Below, piece by piece: positions 17,001 to 23,722 of a DNA stretch of 41,869 bases. The stretch is taken from the NCBI GenBank assembly GCA_903928115.1, contig CAIYPP010000029.1, positions 1-41,869 of the forward strand. Direction: 5' to 3'. Source of the stretch: an uncultured Planctomycetota bacterium (GTDB taxonomy: Bacteria > Planctomycetota > UBA1135 > GCA-002686595). The notes below the pieces were generated by a model. That model was given only the letters and a program-made list of their open reading frames with translations, searched no databases and was not told the origin of the DNA. Position numbers and translations under genes: made by a program. Every line of letters starts with the position of its first letter. Positions within the stretch are counted from its first letter, which is position 1.

Positions 17001-18417
17001 GCCGCGCGTTCTCATCCTGGGTGGGGGGCCCGCCGGTGTCGGCGCGGCGCGCGAGCTCGCGCGGCGCGGGCACGGGCATGCAACCCTGCTCGAGGCCGCT
17101 GCGCACTACGGCGGCAACGCGGGCTCGTTCGAGTTCGGTGGCCAGTGGCTCGACTACGGGAGCCATCGACTCCACCCCGCGACGGATCCGGCGATCATGG
17201 CCGACATTCGCGCGCTGCTCGGCGCCGACCTCAAGGATCGCCCGCGTCACGGACGCATTCGATTGCTGGGCAAGTGGATTCACTTTCCGCTGAAGCCCGT
17301 CGACCTGCTCTTGCGCCTCGACAAGCGCTTTGCGGTCGGGACCCTGCGGGACATGGTCGCGAAGAAGCTCCCGGGGCGTGCGAGCGACGGCGACACGTTC
17401 GAGTCGGTGATTCGCGCGAACTTGGGCTCGACGATCGCGGAGGAGTTCTATTTGCCCTACGCGGTCAAGCTGTGGGGGCGCGATCCGAAGGAGCTCAGCG
17501 GCGTGCAAGCACGCAAGCGCGTCGCCGCGGGTTCGTTCGGCAAGCTCGTGCGCAAAGTCCTGAGCGCGGTGCCGGGCTTCAAGCCGCCGGGTGCGGGTCG
17601 CTTCTTCTATCCCGTGCGCGGCTTCGGACAGATCAGCGAGGCCTATGCAGCCGACGCGGCACGGCTTGGCGCGGACATGCGGCTCGGCTGGCGCATGACG
17701 CGCATCGAGATGCCCGCGGGCGAGCGCGCGCCTTGGCGCGTTCATGCCGCGAGTGCGAGTGGCAGCGAGGTGCTCGAGGCCGAGTACCTGTGGTCGACGA
17801 TTCCGGTGACGCTGCTCGCACGCGCCATGGCGAGCGGCGTTCCCGCGGAGGTCCTCGCCGCTGCGGAGCGGGTCACGTACCGCTCGATGATCCTGATCTA
17901 CCTGCAGCTCTCGGTCGAGCAGTTCACGGAGTACGACGCGCACTACTTCCCCGGTGCGAACACGCGCATCACGCGCCTCTCGGAGCCCAAGAACTACTCG
18001 GCGCTCGGACGTCCGAAGGGGACGACGATCCTGTGCGCGGAGCTACCCTGCGCGCTGGGCGATGACGTTTGGAGCATGAGCGACGCCGAGCTCGGGCGCT
18101 TGCTGGCCGACGATCTCGCGGGTTGCGGACTTCCGTTGCCGGTGCAACCGACTGCGGTGTTCACGCGCCGACTTCCCCAGGCCTATCCGATCTATCTGAT
18201 GGGCTACGAGGAGCCGCTCGCGAGGCTCGAGCGCTGGGTGGAGAGCGTTCCGCGGCTTCTGTCCTACGGTCGTCAGGGGCTCTTTCAGCACGACAACACG
18301 CACCACGCGCTCGCGATGGCGTACGGCGCGGTCGACTGCATGCAGAGCGGTGCGTTCGACGCGGCGCGCTGGTCCGAGCTGCGCAAGGTCTACGCGAAGC
18401 ACGTCGTCGAAGACTAG
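16993..18417 (+). CDS. FAD-dependent amine oxidase/UDP-galactopyranose mutase-like protein
   Basis: 474 residues with the dinucleotide-binding motif VLILGGGPAGVGAARELA at the N-terminus, followed by YGGNAGSFEFGGQWLDYGSHR. The second segment is typical of the protoporphyrinogen oxidase/UGM-like superfamily, whose glycine-rich segments hold FAD. The C-terminal segment QGLFQHDNTHHALAMAYGAV resembles the FAD-binding end of the same family. The first 8 bases overlap the preceding gene, with GGAG 10 bases before the ATG. In polysaccharide clusters such proteins often oxidise or isomerise a lipid-linked or nucleotide sugar. The substrate is unknown. Confidence 0.85.
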   Translation: MAEPRVLILGGGPAGVGAARELARRGHGHATLLEAAAHYGGNAGSFEFGGQWLDYGSHRLHPATDPAIMADIRALLGADLKDRPRHGRIRLLGKWIHFPLKPVDLLLRLDKRFAVGTLRDMVAKKLPGRASDGDTFESVIRANLGSTIAEEFYLPYAVKLWGRDPKELSGVQARKRVAAGSFGKLVRKVLSAVPGFKPPGAGRFFYPVRGFGQISEAYAADAARLGADMRLGWRMTRIEMPAGERAPWRVHAASASGSEVLEAEYLWSTIPVTLLARAMASGVPAEVLAAAERVTYRSMILIYLQLSVEQFTEYDAHYFPGANTRITRLSEPKNYSALGRPKGTTILCAELPCALGDDVWSMSDAELGRLLADDLAGCGLPLPVQPTAVFTRRLPQAYPIYLMGYEEPLARLERWVESVPRLLSYGRQGLFQHDNTHHALAMAYGAVDCMQSGAFDAARWSELRKVYAKHVVED

Positions 18418-18474
18418 TGGAAGGGCGACCGACTCGAGCGCGGGCGGCTGCCTCAGTGTTCTCGCGTCGGTGAT

Positions 18475-19269
18475 CTACGGACGTAGCCCGCGCAGGGCCT
18501 CGGCGAGTGCGTGGTCACGGGGATACGTGGGTGGCGCGGCGAGGGCTGCGTCGATCACGGTCCTAGCCTCGTGGTCGCGGCCAGCGGCCAGCAGGACCTT
18601 GGCGAGGATGCTGCGGTTCTCACGACTCGGGCGCAGCGCTACAGCGCGCGAAGCACAGCGCTCGGCGCCTTCGAGGCTCGAATCAGGCAGATCCGAGGCC
18701 ATGAGCTTCGCGATCCATGGCAGTGTCTGGAGCCGCAGGTGCACGAGCGCGCACGTGGCGAGCGCCGTGGGCTCGTCGGGATCCGCTTCGAGCGCGCGGG
18801 CGACAGCCTCCAAGGTCTTGCGCGCGTGAGCGCTGCGCTCGGACATCGGCTGCAGGTGCGTCGTGAGGCCGAGCGACCACGCGAGCTGAGCCTGCGCTCG
18901 TGCACCACTCGCACCGCGCTCTAGGGCGCGCTCGGCGTAGTCGAGCGCACTCGCCGCACAGTGATTGCGGGCGTGCTTGTCATCCTCATTCTGCAGCAGT
19001 AGGGCGTCCGACTCGGCGATCGACGCTGCCAGCAGTGCTTGGGGATCGTCGGGTCGGGCCGCAGCTGCGGCGAGAGCGACCGGCCGCGCCTCCGAGAGCG
19101 AATCGGCGCTGCGCAGCTCCTCGAAGCGCTTGAGAGCGGCCGGAGCTTCGCTTTCGGAGATGAGCGGACACAGCTGCGTCTCTCGCCACGCGGCGAGATC
19201 GATGCGCGGGGTCGAACACGCGCACACGAGGGCGAGGAGCGAGATGGAAAGGAAGAGTCGCAGACGCAT
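18475..19269 (-). CDS. TPR-like lipoprotein, unknown
   Basis: 264 residues. A lipoprotein signal peptide ends in the lipobox VCAC with C18 as the likely acylated residue. The mature part is helical and built from degenerate tetratricopeptide-like repeats, for example around ALDYAERALERGASG, ALEADPDEPTALATCALVHL and ILAKVLLAAGRDHEARTVI. It probably acts as a protein-binding scaffold at the membrane. It lies 4 bases downstream of ppk2 in the same operon, though no link to polyphosphate is visible in the sequence. I do not recognise a named family. Confidence 0.75.
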   Translation of the reverse strand: MRLRLFLSISLLALVCACSTPRIDLAAWRETQLCPLISESEAPAALKRFEELRSADSLSEARPVALAAAAARPDDPQALLAASIAESDALLLQNEDDKHARNHCAASALDYAERALERGASGARAQAQLAWSLGLTTHLQPMSERSAHARKTLEAVARALEADPDEPTALATCALVHLRLQTLPWIAKLMASDLPDSSLEGAERCASRAVALRPSRENRSILAKVLLAAGRDHEARTVIDAALAAPPTYPRDHALAEALRGLRP

Positions 19270-19273
19270 CGGT

Positions 19274-20179
19274 TCAATCCTCGGAGAGCAGCTGCTTGCG
19301 CGCGACGGCCAGCGAGGCGCGCCGCTTCTTGTCGATCACAGGGTAGCGCAGGTCGAGATCCGAGAGTGCTTCGATCAGGATCGAAGCGACAGCGATGCGC
19401 GTGAACCACTTGTTGTCCGCGGGCACAATGTGCCACGGCGCGTGCTCGCTCGACGTGTTGCGGATCATGTCGCCGTAGGCGTGCATGTACTCGTCCCAGT
19501 GCGCACGCTCGCCGAGGTCCGCTTCCGAGAACTTCCAGTTCTTTTCGGGCTGGTCGATGCGCTCGAGGAAGCGCCGCTTTTGCTCGTCCTTCGAGACATT
19601 GAGGAAGATCTTGCGGATGACCGTGCCGTTGCGCGCGAGGTAGCGCTCGATGCGGCGGATGTCGCGAAAGCGCTCGCTCCAGATGCGGCCCGTCACGAGC
19701 TCCGGCGGGATGCGCTGTCTCCCGAGAATCTCGGGGTGCACCCGCGCCACGAGGACCTCCTCGTAGTACGAGCGATTGAAGATGCCGATCGTTCCGCGCG
19801 GGGGAACGACCTTCAGAGCGCGCCACATGTAGTCGTGGTCCAGCTCGGCTGGACTCGGAGCTTTGAACGAGTGCACCTCGCAACCGGCGGGGTTGATGCC
19901 GCTCATCACATGCTTGATGGCGCCATCCTTCCCAGCCGCATCCATCGCCTGAAAGATCACGAGGAGAGACCAGCGATCCTGCGCATACAGTCGGTCTTGA
20001 AGCTCGGAGAGCAGCCGAATGCTCTCGGAGAGCATCTCGGCTGTCTTCGGCTTGTCCTCGGAGCCGAAAGGCCCCGTGTCCGCAGGATCGAAGCGCGAGA
20101 GGCGGAAGCCGCGCGTCTGATGGACTCCACAGTGGCGTGCCAAGCGTCGAGCCGTGCGTAGGATCTCCGTTTCTTTCAT
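19274..20179 (-). CDS. ppk2: polyphosphate kinase 2
   Basis: 301 residues. The Walker A motif MDAAGKDG is at 79-86, and the Walker B-side motif FNRSYYEEVLVARVHPE starts near 134. NVSKDEQKRRFLERID and the late APWHIVPADNKWFTRI segment are all hallmarks of PPK2. The enzyme transfers phosphate between polyphosphate and nucleoside mono- or diphosphates, recycling GDP/ADP or AMP. Being single-domain, it is probably class I or III; the sequence alone does not settle this. ATG 20179 is chosen because it starts the conserved region and has a -10-like TACTCT 6 bases upstream. A longer form starting at 20227 is less likely. Confidence 0.93.
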   Translation of the reverse strand: MKETEILRTARRLARHCGVHQTRGFRLSRFDPADTGPFGSEDKPKTAEMLSESIRLLSELQDRLYAQDRWSLLVIFQAMDAAGKDGAIKHVMSGINPAGCEVHSFKAPSPAELDHDYMWRALKVVPPRGTIGIFNRSYYEEVLVARVHPEILGRQRIPPELVTGRIWSERFRDIRRIERYLARNGTVIRKIFLNVSKDEQKRRFLERIDQPEKNWKFSEADLGERAHWDEYMHAYGDMIRNTSSEHAPWHIVPADNKWFTRIAVASILIEALSDLDLRYPVIDKKRRASLAVARKQLLSED

Positions 20180-20185
20180 GGGAAT

Positions 20186-20191
20186 AGAGTA
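20186..20191 (-). promoter_or_regulatory. -10-like TACTCT abutting the ppk2 start
   Basis: On the minus strand TACTCT is followed by ATTCCC and then the ATG at 20179, giving 6 bases between hexamer and start. No Shine-Dalgarno sequence is present. Confidence 0.45.
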
Positions 20192-20211
20192 GCGAGAGCG
20201 CGTGCGCACGG

Positions 20212-20240
20212 TTGGAGTGACGGGCACCCTGAACTAGAGT
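20212..20240 (+). promoter_or_regulatory. promoter of the RMD1/YagE gene (TTGGAG-17-TAGAGT)
   Basis: TTGGAG at 20212-20217, a 17-base spacer and TAGAGT at 20235-20240, followed after 6 bases by ATG 20247. This is the clearest -35/-10 pair in a leaderless arrangement in the window. It is divergent from the ppk2 promoter. Confidence 0.5.
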
Positions 20241-20246
20241 CCCACC

Positions 20247-21347
20247 ATGACGTTCGCGGAGTCCAGCGCGCGCGGTGAGTGCCGTGTGCTGTTTGCGTTC
20301 GATGTAGCGCAGTCGATCGATCTAGCGGGCGCTGCGCGGGCGATCCACGAGCCGAGCACCGAGGGCAAGCTCGGCCATACTCACCCCGCACCCGCGTACT
20401 TTCAGTTCAAACCGCCGCCTCTGCGTATTGTTCAGCGTTGCGAGCCGCTGAGAGTCGAACGCTGGAGCACATCCGAGACATGTGAAGTCGTGCTCTTCGA
20501 GTTCGGCGCGGTGCTCGTGTCGTACTCGATCGAGCTCGGCGCCGAGCTCGCCGATTGCATCGAGCTCTCCTGCGCACTTGCGGCCGATACGTCGCTGGAG
20601 CAGGCGGCTCGCGAGCGAGCTGTCGCACTGGCTCACGCGATTCGCGCTCACGTCTCCAAGCCCGGGCTGGCGGAGGTCTTCGAAGACTACTCGGTGTTCC
20701 GACTTCCGGCGCACTTGCTCGGGAGCGAGATCGAGCGCTTCTTGGGGCAACACGGCGCGGCGCTCGCGGGCATTCTGCGCGCCGAACGCGCACGTCTCTC
20801 GCGCGAAGTGCAGGCCGACGCACTCTCGGTGCGGTTGCAGTACGGCCCCGACGATCTCACGCTCGTCGATTGGCATGCGGCGATCGTGCTCGACGACGAG
20901 CCGGAGGACGTCGTCCGCGTGCTCGAGTACGCGAACGTGCAGCTCTTGGAGATGCGCTTTCTCGATGCGCAGCTCGACGCGGCGCTCGAAGACTCGTACC
21001 GCTCGCTCTCGAAGCGCGAGACGAGGCACCTGTTCGGCCCGCTCGCACTGCGGCGCGACCTTCGCAAGCTCTCGTCGATGCAGCTCGAGGCTGCGTTCTT
21101 GTTCGAGCGCCTCGGGAATACGCTCAAGGTGTCCGGCGACCAGTTCCTCGCGCGCGTGCTGCGTCAAGCGGGCGTGCGCTTCCGCCTGCAGGAATGGAAC
21201 GACGCCGCACAGCGCAAGCTCGCCGCGCTCGACAACGTCTACGACAAGCTGCACGACGACGCCGCGACGCTGCGCGCCGAGGTCCTCGAGATCCTCATCG
21301 TGCTGCTGATCGTGTTCGAGATCGTGCTCAGTCTCGCAGGCAAGTGA
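20247..21347 (+). CDS. RMD1/YagE-family (DUF155) protein
   Basis: 366 residues. The central and C-terminal parts match the RMD1/YagE family: VFEDYSVFRLP, then DWHAAIVLDDEPEDVVRVLE, then YANVQLLEMRFLDAQLD. A helical segment leads to a single C-terminal membrane helix (about 345-363, EILIVLLIVFEIVLSLAG). Yeast members sit in the mitochondrial inner membrane and affect mitochondrial translation or meiotic division. The bacterial function is not known. It is divergent from ppk2 and convergent with the GNAT-aminotransferase gene, with 3 bases between the stops. Confidence 0.8.
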   Translation: MTFAESSARGECRVLFAFDVAQSIDLAGAARAIHEPSTEGKLGHTHPAPAYFQFKPPPLRIVQRCEPLRVERWSTSETCEVVLFEFGAVLVSYSIELGAELADCIELSCALAADTSLEQAARERAVALAHAIRAHVSKPGLAEVFEDYSVFRLPAHLLGSEIERFLGQHGAALAGILRAERARLSREVQADALSVRLQYGPDDLTLVDWHAAIVLDDEPEDVVRVLEYANVQLLEMRFLDAQLDAALEDSYRSLSKRETRHLFGPLALRRDLRKLSSMQLEAAFLFERLGNTLKVSGDQFLARVLRQAGVRFRLQEWNDAAQRKLAALDNVYDKLHDDAATLRAEVLEILIVLLIVFEIVLSLAGK

Positions 21348-21350
21348 GCT

Positions 21351-22988
21351 TCAGCGCTGCGTCGCGCACTCGCGCTTGCGTGCGATGAGACCCAAGACGC
21401 GGATCAGCTTCTCGAGGCTCGTGCGCGGGGGATCTCCGAGCAGCGCGATCTGCAGCCAGCCGCGCTCGACGAGATAGGCACTGCGGTAGCTCGTCCAGAA
21501 ACCGCGGCGGTCGAGGTCCTCTCCGAGCTCGAAAGCCGTGAGGCCGCGCGGTGGGATCAGCGTCACGATCCCCGGGCATGCGGCGTGTTCAGGCGCCGGC
21601 ACGAGGAAGCCCGCGGCGACGAGCTCCGTCCGGAGCCAACGCGCGTGCGCTGCGATCCGGTCCATGCGCTCCGTGGTGACGGACCGAAGCGCCGCTGAGA
21701 GCGACGCCACGAGGTTGGACGAGTGGGTGTGCGGCACGCTCTCGTGAGACGACCAGTGTGCCAAGTCGAGGTATCCGGGGAGGCGCTCGGGCTGGAGCTC
21801 GGGCTCGTAGGAGTGGAACACGAGGGCGAGACCGGGGTAGGCGCCGAGGCCTTTGCCGCTCGTGGCGCTCGCGAGCTCCACATCGCGCAGATCGACGGGC
21901 ACTGTGCCGAGCGAGCTCACGCAGTCGACGCACACGCGCAGCCCGCGCTGCTTGGCCATCAGCACCAGCTCGCGCATCGGGTTGAGAATCCCCGTCGAGG
22001 TCTCGTGGTGCACGAACCAGAGCCAGTCTGCGGGAGCGAGTCGGTCCATCGCATGTGCCACCCGCGCGAGGTCGAATTCGCGACCCCACTCGAAGTCGAG
22101 CGACTCGAAGTCGAGCTGGGCACGCTTCGCCTGCGTCGCGAGTCGCGCTCCAAACTCGCCATTGGAGAGCACGAGACCGCGCGTGCATCGCAGGGAGAGC
22201 TGCGCCGCGACGACCTCGTTCCCGAGCGAGGCCGAGCCGACCAACACCTGCACGTCGCTCGCGTGCGTGAGCCGGCACAGGCGAGTGCGGAGCTCGCGGA
22301 GGTTCTCGACGAACTCGCGGCTGCGGTGGGAGATCGGCGGCGCCGCAAGCGCTGCTCGCACGTCGGGGGCGGGCGTGATGGGGCCGGGCAGGAAGTTGAG
22401 CTCGTTCGGCGTCGAGAGCTTCGGCTGCACGATGCTCGCGAGCGCGGGGTTCTTCTCGGCGTTCTCGCAGAAGCGGTCGAGCGTGACGTACATCGGCTGG
22501 TACTCCGCGCCGGGCGTTCCAACCAGTGGGCCAAACGGCGTGAACCCCATGTGGCGGTAGAGCTTGAGCTCGCGGGTCGTGCCCGAGATGACGCCGAGGT
22601 CGAAGCCCTCCGAGAGCGCATGGCGCACGCCGAACTCGAGGAGCGCAGCGAAGATGGCGGTGCGGCGGAACTCACGCTCTACGGCGAGCAGTCGCACTTC
22701 CACCGGCATGTGCCCGCCCGGGAGATGGCGGTCGAGCTCGGGCACCTTGGAGTCGAGCGAGAACGGGCGGCGCCCGCGCAGTGCGAGGGTTGCGATCACG
22801 CGCTCGCCGAGTCGACCGATGACGTACACGTTGTCGGCGTGGAATCGGTCGACGTAGCGGCGCTCGGCGTTCGCCGGATGCTGCGGGATCTCCTCGACGA
22901 AGGTTCGGTAGTGGAGCGCTTGGATCTGGTCGATCTCGTCGGCGTTGTCGGCCAGCTTGAAGAGGAGCTGTTCAGCGTGGGGTGTCAT
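21351..22988 (-). CDS. GNAT acyltransferase + class V aminotransferase fusion
   Basis: 545 residues. Residues 1-175 form a GNAT/autoinducer-synthase-like domain (HYRTFVEEIPQHP; VEVRLLAVEREFRRTAIFAA; LKLYRHMGFTPFG). Residues 195-545 form a PLP-dependent class V aminotransferase of the 2-aminoethylphosphonate/alanine-glyoxylate type. That domain shows NFLPGPITPAPDV, SHRSREFVENL, SNGEFGARLA, D355 in VDCVSSLG for the pyridine nitrogen and K379 in SGKGLGAYPG as the Schiff-base lysine. Both domains look intact. The ATG overlaps the plsY stop (ATGA), so the two are translationally coupled. A role in making an acylated amino compound or amino lipid is inference. The longer open frame to 23504 is a plsY shadow. 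Confidence 0.85.
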   Translation of the reverse strand: MTPHAEQLLFKLADNADEIDQIQALHYRTFVEEIPQHPANAERRYVDRFHADNVYVIGRLGERVIATLALRGRRPFSLDSKVPELDRHLPGGHMPVEVRLLAVEREFRRTAIFAALLEFGVRHALSEGFDLGVISGTTRELKLYRHMGFTPFGPLVGTPGAEYQPMYVTLDRFCENAEKNPALASIVQPKLSTPNELNFLPGPITPAPDVRAALAAPPISHRSREFVENLRELRTRLCRLTHASDVQVLVGSASLGNEVVAAQLSLRCTRGLVLSNGEFGARLATQAKRAQLDFESLDFEWGREFDLARVAHAMDRLAPADWLWFVHHETSTGILNPMRELVLMAKQRGLRVCVDCVSSLGTVPVDLRDVELASATSGKGLGAYPGLALVFHSYEPELQPERLPGYLDLAHWSSHESVPHTHSSNLVASLSAALRSVTTERMDRIAAHARWLRTELVAAGFLVPAPEHAACPGIVTLIPPRGLTAFELGEDLDRRGFWTSYRSAYLVERGWLQIALLGDPPRTSLEKLIRVLGLIARKRECATQR

Positions 22989-23590
22989 CGTGGAGCACCG
23001 CGTTGTGCCAAAGCGTCGGGAGTTTCTCGCTTGAAGTGGGCTCGATGGGTGTAGAGGACGAGCACCGTCGCGGCTGCGGCGATCACGGTGGCGAGGGTGT
23101 TTTCGGTCTGCCACCACGTGGAGGGCGCGAGCAGGCCCAGACCCGTGAGCGCCGAGCGCAGGTAGCGACGCGAGAGCACGAGCAGCAACGCGCCGAAGAG
23201 GAGACAAGGCGCGAGCGCGAGAGGGGCCAGCGCGAGCCACGCGCCGATCAGTGGAGCGACGCCCTTGCCGCCGCGGAAACCGAGCTGCATCGGCCACACG
23301 TGTCCTGCAGTTACGGCGAGCGCCGACACGGCGAGCCACTCGACGTCGACCTCGAGCCAGCGCCCCGCTGCGACGGCGAGCGCCCCCTTCGCGACATCGA
23401 GGGCGAAGGTCAACGCGAAGCCACCCGCGCCGAGGATGCGCGCCGTGTTGGTCGCACCCGTGCCGCCGCTCCCCTGCTCGCGAACGTCGCTGCCCGTCCG
23501 CCAACGAACGAGCCAGTAGCCCGGGGAGATGCCGCCTGCGAAGTAGGCTCCGAGAGCGAGCCCCAGTTCCGTTCCAAGGTGCAACGCCAC
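22985..23590 (-). CDS. plsY: acyl-phosphate glycerol-3-phosphate acyltransferase PlsY
   Basis: 201 residues, normal for PlsY, starting with GTG at 23590. It transfers an acyl chain from acyl-phosphate to glycerol-3-phosphate at the inner membrane. All three conserved loops are visible: ISPGYWLVRW (21-30), GSGGTGATNTARILG (40-54) and GHVWP..GFRGGKGVAPLIG (96-116), with five hydrophobic helices around them. The frame is open far upstream, antisense to the M14 gene, but that part is not coding. TAGAAT, a near-consensus -10, lies 7 bases before the GTG with no Shine-Dalgarno sequence, supporting this start. Confidence 0.93.
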   Translation of the reverse strand: MALHLGTELGLALGAYFAGGISPGYWLVRWRTGSDVREQGSGGTGATNTARILGAGGFALTFALDVAKGALAVAAGRWLEVDVEWLAVSALAVTAGHVWPMQLGFRGGKGVAPLIGAWLALAPLALAPCLLFGALLLVLSRRYLRSALTGLGLLAPSTWWQTENTLATVIAAAATVLVLYTHRAHFKRETPDALAQRGAPR

Positions 23591-23597
23591 GGGCCCG

Positions 23598-23603
23598 ATT
23601 CTA
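23598..23603 (-). promoter_or_regulatory. -10 element TAGAAT abutting the plsY GTG start
   Basis: TAGAAT matches TATAAT at five of six positions and ends 7 bases before GTG 23590. No Shine-Dalgarno sequence lies between. Confidence 0.5.
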
Positions 23604-23710
23604 GGTGCGCGGCGCGGGGGAGTCCGCTCCGAACTGCTGCGCAGGCGGCCGAGCACCGAGGAGGCGCGACGCGGCCCTCGTCGGTGTGGCCTGCAATGCT
23701 CGCGGCGCGC

Positions 23711-23716
23711 TACCGT
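23711..23716 (+). promoter_or_regulatory. -10-like TACCGT abutting the M14 peptidase start
   Basis: TACCGT ends 6 bases before GTG 23723. It supports that GTG over the ATG at 23696, and it diverges from the plsY -10. Confidence 0.4.
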
Positions 23717-23722
23717 GTCCCC

